A stretch of 64,000 nt of DNA from Flammeovirgaceae bacterium (GTDB lineage: Bacteria > Bacteroidota > Bacteroidia > Cytophagales > Cyclobacteriaceae): positions 1-64,000 of the forward strand of contig JAHEKQ010000001.1 in the NCBI GenBank assembly GCA_024638265.1, in the 5' to 3' direction. How positions within the stretch are numbered: position 1 is the stretch's first letter; each line of letters opens with the position of its first letter. The translations under genes and the position numbers were made by a program. Below the pieces are notes generated by a model. That model was not told the origin of the DNA, did no database searches, and was given only the letters and a program-made list of their open reading frames with translations. This document shows positions 54,500-63,045 of this stretch, in pieces.

Positions 54500-55990
54500 A
54501 TGCCTGGAAAATATATCGTCGCCCTCGATGCCGGAACCACGAGTTCCCGCGCAATACTGGTTGATGAACATGGAAAGATCATAGATAAAACCCAGAATGA
54601 ATTTTCCCAATACTTTCCCATACCGGGGTGGGTAGAACATGACCCCAGGGAAATCTGGGAGAGCCAACTAAAGGCTTACAAGGAATTACTTACAAGTCGT
54701 AACCTGGATCCTACGGAAATTCATGCCATTGGAATTACCAATCAGCGGGAAACGGTAATTCTTTGGGACCGGGAATCCGGGGAGCCGGTTCACCGGGCCA
54801 TTGTATGGCAGGACCGACGAACCGCTGATCTCTGTGAGGATTTAAAAAGCAAAGGCCATGAAGCAACTTTCCGGGACAAAACAGGACTCATTGTAGATGC
54901 CTACTTTTCGGGCACAAAAATAAAATGGATACTCGACAAACACCCTGAGATAAGGGAAAGCGCAGAATCCGGAAACATCATGTTTGGCACCGTTGACTCC
55001 TGGTTGATGTATAATTTATCGGGAGGGAAATCACATGTTACCGATATCACCAATGCCAGTCGCACCCTGCTCTTCAACATCCATACCCAGGAGTGGGACA
55101 ATGAATTACTTGAAATCCTTGAAATCCCACCTGCAATACTACCTGAAGTACTCGAGAGTAGTGGACTCCTGGCTGAAACTGATCCAGAGCTTACCGGTGT
55201 TTCGATTCCCATCACCGGTTGCGCCGGTGATCAGCAATCTGCCTTGTTTGGCCAGCTTTGTCTGAATAAGGGCATGGTAAAAAATACTTACGGCACAGGT
55301 TGTTTTACCATTCTCAATACGGGGGACATGGCCGTAATCTCCAAAAATGGACTTCTCTCCACTATAGCCTGGAAAATAAATGGCAAAATCAGCTATGCCC
55401 TGGAGGGTAGTGTGTTCGTAGCGGGTGCACTGGTGCAGTGGTTGAGAGATGAACTCAAAATAATTGAAAAGGCCTCTGATATCGAAGACCTTGCACTCTC
55501 CGCAAAGGACAATGGGGGCATCACACTGATCCCGGCCTTATCGGGATTGGCTGCCCCCTACTGGGATCCCTATGCCCGGGGTGGGATATTCGGGCTGACA
55601 CGCGGCAGTAACAGGGCACATATCGCTAGAGCTGCTTTGGAAGCCATTGCCCTCCGAACCATGGAGGTGGTGAATGCCATGAAGGAAGATTCGGGTGTTG
55701 ACATCCGTGAGCTTCGAGTAGATGGAGGGGCCAGCAACAATGACCTTCTTATGCAGATACAGTCAGACCTTCTTGAGATTAAGGTGACCCGCCCGGCAGA
55801 AACCGAGAGTACCGCGCTGGGAGCGGCTTACCTGGCTGGATTGGGATCGGGGTTTTGGAATGGTATTGAAGACCTGAATGGCCTGTGGGAATCCGAGCGC
55901 ATTTTCGAGCCCGGAACCGAAACGGACCGGGAAAAGATTATATATTATTGGAAGAAGGGAATTGAAGCATCGAGGGGCTGGACGGAATGA
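54500..55990 (+). CDS. glpK: Glycerol kinase
   Basis: A 496-aa FGGY kinase that phosphorylates glycerol to sn-glycerol 3-phosphate. The phosphate-1 loop is ALDAGTTSSRA, followed by GWVEHDPREIW, ITNQRETVILWDR, VWQDRRTADLC, YGTGCFTILNTG, YALEGSVFVAGA and VDGGASNNDLLMQ. Full length. The glpD ATG overlaps its stop (ATGA), forming a glycerol catabolic operon. No glycerol facilitator gene is seen here. Confidence 0.97.
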   Translation: MPGKYIVALDAGTTSSRAILVDEHGKIIDKTQNEFSQYFPIPGWVEHDPREIWESQLKAYKELLTSRNLDPTEIHAIGITNQRETVILWDRESGEPVHRAIVWQDRRTADLCEDLKSKGHEATFRDKTGLIVDAYFSGTKIKWILDKHPEIRESAESGNIMFGTVDSWLMYNLSGGKSHVTDITNASRTLLFNIHTQEWDNELLEILEIPPAILPEVLESSGLLAETDPELTGVSIPITGCAGDQQSALFGQLCLNKGMVKNTYGTGCFTILNTGDMAVISKNGLLSTIAWKINGKISYALEGSVFVAGALVQWLRDELKIIEKASDIEDLALSAKDNGGITLIPALSGLAAPYWDPYARGGIFGLTRGSNRAHIARAALEAIALRTMEVVNAMKEDSGVDIRELRVDGGASNNDLLMQIQSDLLEIKVTRPAETESTALGAAYLAGLGSGFWNGIEDLNGLWESERIFEPGTETDREKIIYYWKKGIEASRGWTE

Positions 55991-57540
55991 ATCGCAATGA
56001 GATCATACAACAAGTAAAGGATCGGCGGAAGCCCTGGGATATGGTTGTTATCGGTGGTGGAGCCACTGGTCTTGGGGTAGCCATTGATGCTGCGAGCCGG
56101 GGTTACCAGGCCCTATTACTTGAAAAGCACGATTTTGCCAAGGGAACCTCCAGCAGGAGCACAAAACTCGTTCACGGGGGTGTCCGATACCTGCAGAATG
56201 GTGATATTTCACTGGTCATTGAAGCGTTAAAGGAACGTGGATTGATGCGTCAGAATGCACCACACCTCGTTAGAAACCTCCCTTTTGTGATCCCATCCTA
56301 CGAATGGTGGAATTCGCCCTTCTACGGCTTAGGCCTAAAAATATATGATATGATGGCGGGTAAACTCGGGCTGGGTCCCTCTACACTTCTGAGCAAGGAA
56401 GAAACCACTGATTATATACCGAACGTCAAAAAAGAGGGACTGAAAGGCGGGGTGATCTATTATGATGGCCAGTTTGACGACGCACGCATGGCGATCAGCA
56501 TGGCACTTACTGCTCGTGATCAGGGAGCTACCCTACTCAATTATTTCGGGGTATCCGGTTTGTTAAAAGATCGTGAAATCCTGGCCGGTGTCAAGGCCAA
56601 GGACGAATTCACAGGTGAGGAAATTGAAATCAAAAGTAAAGTGGTGGTCAACGCGACCGGAGTGTTTTCCGATTCGATTATGAGAATGGACAACCCGGAC
56701 GCGGAGGATATGATCAAGCCCAGCCAGGGGGTTCACATTGTATTGGAAAAAAAATTCCTGGAAGGGAACCACGCCATTATGGTGCCCCAGACATCCGATG
56801 GCCGCGTGATGTTTGCGGTTCCCTGGCACAATAAAGTGGTGGTTGGTACTACGGATACCTTAATTGACGAAAAGAGTGAAGAACCTGTAGCCCTTGAAGA
56901 AGAGATCGATTTTATCCTCGAGAATGCCGGTGCCTATATGACCCGTCAACCCAAAAAAGAAGATATACTCAGTATTTTCGCTGGCCTGAGGCCATTGGCA
57001 GCACCAAAGGGGAATGGGAAGCCCACCAAGGAAGTGTCCAGGCATCATAAACTCCTGGTCAGCATGTCCGGGCTGGTCTCCATTTTGGGGGGTAAATGGA
57101 CTACCTACAGGAAAATGGCAGAGGACACGGTGGACAGTTCTGCTACAGTGGCGGGATTGCCGGAACGGCCTTGTATCACCCATAATATGCCCATCCACGG
57201 CTTCGAATACGACGCTGATTGGTCCGATCCCTTGCACGTCTATGGAAGGGACCGGCACAAGATCAGGAGAAAAAGCAAGAGTACAGAAAGTCTCTCCCAA
57301 AAAGTATTTCTCATCGAAGGGCAAGTGCGATGGGCGGTCGAAAAAGAAATGGCTCAGACGGTAGAAGATGTGTTAGCCCGACGGACCAGGATACTATTTC
57401 TCGATGCCCGTGAGGCTATGCGACTGGCTCCTGAGGTCGCCGGAATGATGGCAGGATATATAGGAAAGGATAAAGCCTGGGAAAAAGAGCAGGTTAGGAA
57501 TTTTAATGAGGTAGCCTCGAATTATATTTTGACTGATTAG
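55987..57540 (+). CDS. glpD: FAD-dependent glycerol-3-phosphate dehydrogenase
   Basis: A 517-aa flavoprotein that oxidises glycerol 3-phosphate to dihydroxyacetone phosphate and feeds electrons to quinone at the membrane. The FAD-binding GGGATGLG starts near residue 23; SSRSTKLVHGGVRYLQ, VVNATGVFSD, VPWHNKVVVGTTDT and LGGKWTTYRKMAEDTV are family hallmarks. Co-translated with glpK. It ends 5 bp from the convergent ftsY. Confidence 0.97.
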   Translation: MNRNEIIQQVKDRRKPWDMVVIGGGATGLGVAIDAASRGYQALLLEKHDFAKGTSSRSTKLVHGGVRYLQNGDISLVIEALKERGLMRQNAPHLVRNLPFVIPSYEWWNSPFYGLGLKIYDMMAGKLGLGPSTLLSKEETTDYIPNVKKEGLKGGVIYYDGQFDDARMAISMALTARDQGATLLNYFGVSGLLKDREILAGVKAKDEFTGEEIEIKSKVVVNATGVFSDSIMRMDNPDAEDMIKPSQGVHIVLEKKFLEGNHAIMVPQTSDGRVMFAVPWHNKVVVGTTDTLIDEKSEEPVALEEEIDFILENAGAYMTRQPKKEDILSIFAGLRPLAAPKGNGKPTKEVSRHHKLLVSMSGLVSILGGKWTTYRKMAEDTVDSSATVAGLPERPCITHNMPIHGFEYDADWSDPLHVYGRDRHKIRRKSKSTESLSQKVFLIEGQVRWAVEKEMAQTVEDVLARRTRILFLDAREAMRLAPEVAGMMAGYIGKDKAWEKEQVRNFNEVASNYILTD

Positions 57541-57545
57541 GGCTT

Positions 57546-58499
57546 CTATTCAAACAGGGTTTCCACGAAAGCTTCGCGGTTGAATACCTGGAGGTCTTCT
57601 ACTTTTTCCCCAACACCTATGTACTTGACGGGGATTTTAAACTCGTTGGAAATGCCTATTACCACACCCCCTTTGGCGGTTCCATCGAGCTTGGTGATGG
57701 CAAGAGAGGTCACTTCGGTAGCCTTGGTAAATTCACGCGCCTGGATCACGGCGTTTTGACCCGTACTGCCATCCAGTACCAGCAGCACTTCATGAGGCGC
57801 CTCCGGAATAAATTTCTGAATAACGCGCTTGATTTTGGATAGTTCGTTCATCAAGTTGACCTTGGTATGCAACCTGCCCGCAGTATCTATTATGACCACA
57901 TCAGCCCCATGATTCACCCCGTATTCCACTGCTTCAAAGGCCACTGCGCTGGGATCGGTATTCATGCCTTTGGATACCACATGGACACCCACCCTTTCAC
58001 CCCACAATTTGATCTGATCCACTGCGGCTGCGCGAAAGGTATCCGCAGCTCCCAGTACCACATGGTTCCCGAGGCTCTTGTACCTGGCGGCTAGCTTCCC
58101 TATAGTGGTGGTCTTCCCAACACCATTAACGCCCACTACCAGTATTACGTAGGGCTTCTTAGTAGGATCCAAACTCAGTCCTTCCTGGTCAGTGGCATTA
58201 TTATCTTCCAGCAACCCCGCAATCTCCTCCTTTAGGATGTTGTTAAGCTCATCCACCCCGAGGTATTTATCCCGGGCGACGCGATCTTCTATCCGTTCTA
58301 TGATTTTTACGGTGGTATCTATCCCAACGTCAGAACTGACCAGGACCTCTTCCAGGTTGTCCAGAACCTCGTCATCTACCTTTGACTTGCCGACCACCGC
58401 TTTCCCCAGCTTGGAGAAAAAGGTTTCCTTGGTCTTGTGCAAACCCGAATCCAGTGATTCCTTATCCTCTTTGGAAAAAAACTTATTGAATAGACCCAT
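57546..58499 (-). CDS. ftsY: Signal recognition particle receptor FtsY
   Basis: A 317-aa SRP-receptor GTPase that delivers ribosome-nascent chains to the translocon. After a short N-terminal segment come the NG domains: GVNGVGKT (123-130), DTFRAAA, DTAGR, TKLDGTAKGG and the final GVGEKVEDLQVFNREAFVETLF. It lacks the long acidic domain of E. coli FtsY. The ATG at 58499 lies only 6 nt after the T-run of an intrinsic terminator. Confidence 0.97.
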   Translation of the reverse strand: MGLFNKFFSKEDKESLDSGLHKTKETFFSKLGKAVVGKSKVDDEVLDNLEEVLVSSDVGIDTTVKIIERIEDRVARDKYLGVDELNNILKEEIAGLLEDNNATDQEGLSLDPTKKPYVILVVGVNGVGKTTTIGKLAARYKSLGNHVVLGAADTFRAAAVDQIKLWGERVGVHVVSKGMNTDPSAVAFEAVEYGVNHGADVVIIDTAGRLHTKVNLMNELSKIKRVIQKFIPEAPHEVLLVLDGSTGQNAVIQAREFTKATEVTSLAITKLDGTAKGGVVIGISNEFKIPVKYIGVGEKVEDLQVFNREAFVETLFE

Positions 58500-58505
58500 A
58501 CGCGC

Positions 58506-58530
58506 AAAAAAAAAGCCCCGGCCGGGACTT
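58506..58530 (-). terminator. Intrinsic terminator between DUF4295 and ftsY
   Basis: On the minus strand AGTCCC-GGCC-GGGGCT forms a six-pair GC-rich stem (one T-G pair) with a 4-nt loop, followed by nine T. It should end the rpmG-DUF4295 transcript. The T-run stops 6 nt before the ftsY ATG, so ftsY must be expressed by read-through or from a start site inside this element. Confidence 0.85.
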
Positions 58531-58553
58531 AAAGTTAGTATCTCCTCGCTGAA

Positions 58554-58706
58554 TTAAGAATTCAGCGCCTCTTTTACCTTATCCACCGGAACCATTTCTT
58601 CCTTGAAAGAATAAGAACCCGTCTTCTCGTTCTTTACGGCCTTAATTACCTTGGCGAAGTTTTTACCTTCACCCTTCTGAAGCGATGCTACTGTTTTCTT
58701 AGCCAT
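58554..58706 (-). CDS. DUF4295 protein
   Basis: A 50-aa basic protein (MAKKTVASLQKGEGKNFAKV..., ending VKEALNS). It matches DUF4295, a short Bacteroidota family nearly always next to rpmG. Its role is unknown; co-expression with a ribosomal protein and its charge suggest ribosome association. The ATG lies 2 nt after the rpmG stop, so the two are coupled. The frame was read directly from the sequence. Confidence 0.95.
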   Translation of the reverse strand: MAKKTVASLQKGEGKNFAKVIKAVKNEKTGSYSFKEEMVPVDKVKEALNS

Positions 58707-58708
58707 AA

Positions 58709-58891
58709 CTACTTAATTTCTTTGTGAACTGTATATTTCTTGAGGATGGGATTGTATTTCTTCATTTCCAGCCTTTCTGTGGTATTTTTCCTGTTCTTGG
58801 TGGTGATGTACCGGGAAGTTCCGGGCATTCCACTCTCCTTGTGCTCCGTGCACTCCAGTATTACCTGTACCCTGTTACCTTTCTTAGCCAT
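58709..58891 (-). CDS. rpmG: 50S ribosomal protein bL33
   Basis: A 60-aa bL33 ([42 protein letters not shown]). Only one cysteine, so it is the zinc-free (C-minus) form. Followed by DUF4295 after 2 nt. The usual Bacteroidota partner rpmB (bL28) is not directly upstream; osmC lies there instead. Confidence 0.97.
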   Translation of the reverse strand: MAKKGNRVQVILECTEHKESGMPGTSRYITTKNRKNTTERLEMKKYNPILKKYTVHKEIK

Positions 58892-58913
58892 GATGCCTTA
58901 AATTTTCGGACTG

Positions 58914-58945
58914 CAAATATAGCACTAGCGATCTTAATAAGAAAA
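58914..58945 (-). promoter_or_regulatory. Promoter of rpmG-DUF4295
   Basis: On the minus strand a -33-like TTTTC (58941-58945) is 19 nt from a perfect -7 box TATATTTG (58914-58921), followed by CAGTCCG. It ends 22 nt before the ATG. This is the best complete Bacteroidota promoter in the window. Confidence 0.65.
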
Positions 58946-58977
58946 CACTAATGGAAAATTTGTAGACGCACAGACGT

Positions 58978-59009
58978 GTTCACCTGTTCATACGTCCACA
59001 TGTCCACGT
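58978..59009. repeat. Degenerate 8-bp tandem repeat, four copies
   Basis: GTTCACCT, GTTCATAC, GTCCACAT, GTCCACGT in a row, with looser copies upstream, just after the osmC stop (59015, minus strand). The 8-bp period equals that of the repeat at 50833. Confidence 0.6.
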
Positions 59010-59014
59010 ACCAT

Positions 59015-59425
59015 TTAATTCAATGTGTACTCTACGGTAATATTCGTATCGAGAAGCTTACTGATCGGGCAGTTCTGTTCTGCGTCTTTAACACACTCGG
59101 CAAATTTATCCTCACTGATACCGGGTACTTCTGCATTCAGCGTAATTTCCGAACTGGTCACTTCCCCGTCACCCAATGTCACAACGCATTTGGCATCCAG
59201 TTTTGTAGCCGTGAAACCCGCTCCATTAAGGGCAAAACTGAGCTTCATGGCAAAGCAACCAGCATGTGCAGCAGCCACCAGTTCTTCCGGATTCGTTCCC
59301 GGCCCATTCTCGAATCTCGAGTTAAAGCTATACTGAGTGTTGTTCAATATAGTACTTTGTGTACTGAGGGTCCCTTTTCCTTCTTTACCGGTTCCCTCCC
59401 AAATTGCGGTTGCATTTCTTCTCAT
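59015..59425 (-). CDS. OsmC-family peroxiredoxin
   Basis: A 136-aa OsmC protein that reduces organic hydroperoxides. The redox cysteines are C57 (AAAHAGCFAM) and C119 (EQNCPIS). GTNPEELVAAAHAGC and the opening RRNATAIWEGTGKEGKG are typical of OsmC rather than Ohr. Cytoplasmic. Monocistronic by layout. Confidence 0.94.
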   Translation of the reverse strand: MRRNATAIWEGTGKEGKGTLSTQSTILNNTQYSFNSRFENGPGTNPEELVAAAHAGCFAMKLSFALNGAGFTATKLDAKCVVTLGDGEVTSSEITLNAEVPGISEDKFAECVKDAEQNCPISKLLDTNITVEYTLN

Positions 59426-59477
59426 GGTTATTCGTTTTATTATTTGTAATTAATCAACAGTAGCTTTTCGTACATGT

Positions 59478-62400
59478 TTATACATCGGCAACTTCCAGCA
59501 GGGCGTCTTCTTTCTTACCCTTTCCATTGCTCTTTACTTCTTTCTCACCTTTTTGATCTTTGTCCTTTCCACTGAATCGCTCATTTATAAATGCCAGGGC
59601 AGCAATAATAAAGATTACCCCAACGGTATAATACACCCAATTAGGGATAGGTAATGGATCTCCCTTTGCATAAGAATGTAAACCCGAGAGGTAGAAATTT
59701 ACCCCGAAGTAAGTCATCAGAACGGAAGAGAATCCCACCAGGCTCGCGAGGTTAAATGCATACAGCCCCCTCAGTCCGGGGATGAACCTCATATGGAGAA
59801 TAAACGCATAGAAAATAATCGTGGCCAAGGCCCAGGTCTCTTTGGGGTCCCAGCCCCAATACCGGCCCCAGCTTTCATTGGCCCAGATCCCGCCGAGAAA
59901 ATTACCAATAGTAAGCAATACCAGTCCCACTGTGAGGGTCATTTCTATTACGTAGCTCGATTCCTTAATTGTGAGGTTTAACCTGTCCCTGTTACCTACC
60001 CGGCGCATGATCATACTTACAAGATTGACGAAAGCCAATAATGCTCCCAAAGCGAGGAATCCGTAAGAAGCTGTAATAGTAGCTACATGAATGGTCAGCC
60101 AGTAGGATTTCAATACAGGAACCAGATTTGTGATCTCAGGGTCCATCCAGCTGAGGTGGGCAACGAAAAGAATTATACCCGCAAGAATGGCTGTAACAGC
60201 CATGGTCATCGGAGATTTCTTTCGGAATATCAATCCTGCCAGTAGTCCCGCCCAGGCGATATAAAGCATCGATTCATAACCATTGCTCCAGGGTTCATGA
60301 CCGGAGATATACCACCTCATACCAAGTCCTATGGCGTGTAAGGCAAAACCACCGATCACCAACCATTGGACAATCCGGAATCCCCATTTCATTTCACGCT
60401 TCGGGTTCAGAATCCGGATATAAATCATCACCAGGAATGCAAAACCAACTAACATATAGTACGGATAGAGTCTTTCGAAAATGTTCACCTTATTGTAAAG
60501 GATCTCCATCCTGACTTTTCCTTCCGGTGGCATAACTTCAGCCCCGAATTTCTCCTGATATCTCTTAATAGATTGCACCAGTTTATCAGCTTCCTGATAA
60601 TTTCCATTGTTTAGCCCCTCTTCCAGCAAGCTGAAATACAGCGGTATTACACCTTTGATAAACAGGCTATCCTCCCTTGAAAGTGCCCCGCTGGGTTCCA
60701 TCGGACTAATCCATTTATTGTCCGGGTGCCCGGGTACGGGAAATACCTTAAGAAAACTGCCAAAATATGCCATGTAGCAAATGTTGATCCTTTCATCAAC
60801 GGCAATCAATTCCTTATCCAATTTATTCCTTTCAGCAGGTTTCTTGGCAAAAGCTTCTTCTACGAGTGATTTAATCTTGTACTCTCCTTCTTGCGTAAAG
60901 AAATCCAGGAAACTCGCGTATTTTCCCTCTGCCCCCAATATTTGCGAGAGTTCACTGTGGTTGACCCTGATCATATCCTCATCTCTCCAGGCTTCCGGGT
61001 GGGAGATCATACCGAGAAAGACCTGGTCGGGGGTAAATCCCTTGTAACTGGCCTTTTTTACCACTTTCCTGAGGATTTCGCTAGACACGGTATTTAAAGG
61101 AGTAATCCTTCCGTCATCCGTCTGATAGAGAATACTGCTGAAATATTCCGCGTGCTCAGGAGTTGGTGCCGGAAGTTCTTCCTCCTGGGCATTGGCACCA
61201 TAGGGTACCAACAATGCAAAAATCAGGAGCATCGTCGCGCCGGTGGCTCGCCTTGTATGGAGACTGCTAATCATTTTCGATAACTGGGCAAATCGGGTAT
61301 TCCTCGAAAAGAATATGAGAATCAGTCCAAGGAACAGGAAGAAATACCCCCAATATGTCACAAAAGTTCCCCAATAATCATTGTTCACACTAAGTACCGT
61401 ACCTCCTTCATCGCGATCATATGAACTCTGGTAAAACCTGAAACCCCGGTGTTCCAGGATGTTATTCATGAATATCCGGTATGGTTGATTGACTCCCTGT
61501 GATGGATCTTTTAATACCACTTCGCTTGCAAATGAAGACGGACTTTCCGAACCGGGATAGCGTTCAAGCTGGAAATCCTTAAGTTCAATACTGAAAGGCA
61601 ACTGGAGCATAAGAGAGCCATAGGCTACGCTGACATTGGTTCCGTCTAGATTTACGGTTCCTTCTCTTTGCCTGATCCCACGGCCCCCGCCAACATTTAC
61701 GGTACGTTCCTGGTCCCCCTTGCTTATTTTGAATTTTACAACATCCGCGAGGCCTGAATTGACATCCCCGGAGGAGACTACCTGAAGCCGCGCATTTGCC
61801 CTGAATTCAGAAAGGACGAAATTCGAATTACCAATGACATATAGTTGCATGGGAACAAAATTTACCCACTCACCGGGCGGAACATCTCCAAAACTCTGAT
61901 CAGCCATGCGCATGAACCTCCCGGGCATTGGGCTCTTCATCATCAACCCGCTGTCAGATTCTACGATATGTACATAACCCTCAGTCTCAGGATTATTTAG
62001 AGAAAACAAAAGACCGCCAATATTCCTGGGTCTACCTTCAACCAGAAATTCATTAGACCGCTCTCCCTGAACGGTCGTGACAATAGTTGCAACCGCACCA
62101 CCATTCGGATCATCTACCACTTCATATTGTGCATGGGGAGTGAAATCTACTATTTCAACATCGATATCAGACCCATTATTAAGTGTAAAGCTTTTTTTAT
62201 AATCAGCCCCGCTAAGTGGTGAGAACAATACCCTCTGATCTGACTCTATTCTGTCATCCCCATCGTTGATCCAAACAGACACATAGGCATTCTCGGATAT
62301 GAAGGTATTGGATGATTCACCTTCCCGAATGTGCATAACTCCTTCATAACCAATAAAGCGGGTAATGCCCGCTCCTATGAGAATAAGTATGAAGGCCAGG

Positions 62401-62642
62401 TGGAAAACAAGGTTCACAATCTTCTCCTTTCGGTACATTTTGTGAGTGAATATTACCACGATCATATTCACCACGAGTAAACCGAGCATTACCTCAAACC
62501 ACCGGGCATTATAAATAACCGCTTTCGCCGAAAGCGTTCCAAAGTCGTTTTCAATGAATGTAGCCACCCCGATCGTGATCCCGAAGAGGAGCAACAACAC
62601 ACCCATCGTCCGCATATTAAATACCTTCCCCAATAAATTCAT
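59478..62642 (-). CDS. Fused ResB-CcsA cytochrome c biogenesis protein
   Basis: A 1054-aa fusion of System II cytochrome c maturation. Start at the ATG 62642 (a TTG just before is in frame). The N-terminal half is ResB/CcsB-like: four membrane segments near residues 12-100 and 430-490, and a large periplasmic domain. The C-terminal half (from about 730) is CcsA with many membrane segments and the heme-handling WWD motif WGRYWGWDPKETW (around residue 929). It exports heme and attaches it to CxxCH motifs, such as that of the dehydrogenase at 51684. A basic tail ends the protein. Confidence 0.95.
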   Translation of the reverse strand: MNLLGKVFNMRTMGVLLLLFGITIGVATFIENDFGTLSAKAVIYNARWFEVMLGLLVVNMIVVIFTHKMYRKEKIVNLVFHLAFILILIGAGITRFIGYEGVMHIREGESSNTFISENAYVSVWINDGDDRIESDQRVLFSPLSGADYKKSFTLNNGSDIDVEIVDFTPHAQYEVVDDPNGGAVATIVTTVQGERSNEFLVEGRPRNIGGLLFSLNNPETEGYVHIVESDSGLMMKSPMPGRFMRMADQSFGDVPPGEWVNFVPMQLYVIGNSNFVLSEFRANARLQVVSSGDVNSGLADVVKFKISKGDQERTVNVGGGRGIRQREGTVNLDGTNVSVAYGSLMLQLPFSIELKDFQLERYPGSESPSSFASEVVLKDPSQGVNQPYRIFMNNILEHRGFRFYQSSYDRDEGGTVLSVNNDYWGTFVTYWGYFFLFLGLILIFFSRNTRFAQLSKMISSLHTRRATGATMLLIFALLVPYGANAQEEELPAPTPEHAEYFSSILYQTDDGRITPLNTVSSEILRKVVKKASYKGFTPDQVFLGMISHPEAWRDEDMIRVNHSELSQILGAEGKYASFLDFFTQEGEYKIKSLVEEAFAKKPAERNKLDKELIAVDERINICYMAYFGSFLKVFPVPGHPDNKWISPMEPSGALSREDSLFIKGVIPLYFSLLEEGLNNGNYQEADKLVQSIKRYQEKFGAEVMPPEGKVRMEILYNKVNIFERLYPYYMLVGFAFLVMIYIRILNPKREMKWGFRIVQWLVIGGFALHAIGLGMRWYISGHEPWSNGYESMLYIAWAGLLAGLIFRKKSPMTMAVTAILAGIILFVAHLSWMDPEITNLVPVLKSYWLTIHVATITASYGFLALGALLAFVNLVSMIMRRVGNRDRLNLTIKESSYVIEMTLTVGLVLLTIGNFLGGIWANESWGRYWGWDPKETWALATIIFYAFILHMRFIPGLRGLYAFNLASLVGFSSVLMTYFGVNFYLSGLHSYAKGDPLPIPNWVYYTVGVIFIIAALAFINERFSGKDKDQKGEKEVKSNGKGKKEDALLEVADV

Positions 62643-62665
62643 CAACGTCCCATTTTAACGGACTG

Positions 62666-62673
62666 CAAAGATA
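62666..62673 (-). promoter_or_regulatory. -7 box for the CcsBA gene
   Basis: On the minus strand TATCTTTG, followed by CAGTCCG as at rpmG. It ends 23 nt before the ATG at 62642. No clear -33 box at 19 nt. Confidence 0.5.
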
Positions 62674-62726
62674 CTAACAAGAATAGAAAGTGGATAGTAG
62701 AAAGTAGAAAGTGTTGAGTTTAAACT

Positions 62727-62786
62727 GCTGAACGGCTGAACTTTGCTAGCCAAAGGCTGGTCGGCCTCTGGCCGAAACCGCTGAAC
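62727..62786. repeat. Compact repeat and hairpin cluster
   Basis: Three direct copies of GCTGAAC (62727, 62735, 62780) enclose two hairpins: AGCC-AAA-GGCT (62748-62758) and TCGGCC-TCT-GGCCGA (62761-62775). In the divergent gap between the CcsBA gene and the SAM riboswitch. Nature unknown; possibly a small dispersed intergenic element. Confidence 0.6.
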
Positions 62787-62801
62787 TTATTTACAAAATC
62801 C

Positions 62802-62832
62802 TTTCACAATTCAATCCAACACTACATATTTG
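62802..62832 (+). promoter_or_regulatory. Promoter for the SAM riboswitch transcript
   Basis: A -33-like TTTC (62802-62805) and a -7-like CATATTTG (62825-62832, first base off consensus) are 19 bp apart. The implied start lies about 15 nt before the riboswitch. Confidence 0.5.
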
Positions 62833-62849
62833 AAGTTCATTTAAAATTA

Positions 62850-62966
62850 CTTATCAAGAAAGGTGGAGGGATTAGGCCCTGTGAAACCTTGGCAACCGTG
62901 CAAACATCACTTATGCGAAAGGTGCCAAATCCTACCCCGATGGAGGGACCATCAGGGAGAGATAAG
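62850..62966 (+). promoter_or_regulatory. SAM-I (S-box) riboswitch
   Basis: P1 pairs CTTATC (62850-62855) with GATAAG (62961-62966). Inside are the S-box core phrases GGTGGAGGGATTAGGCCC, TGTGAAACCTTGGCAACC, AAGGTGCCAAATCCTACC and the P4 hairpin GATGG-AGGGA-CCATC. It senses S-adenosylmethionine and should switch off the metZ-like gene. The 79-nt linker to the ATG has a weak hairpin (ATCAAA 62971 with TTTGAT 62984) but no T-run, so control may be at translation. Confidence 0.93.
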
Positions 62967-63045
62967 AAAGATCAAACGCTTGTTTTGATTATACTTAACT
63001 CTGGAGCTTCACACTGATCCACTCTGTTTTTCATAGGGAGAACCG

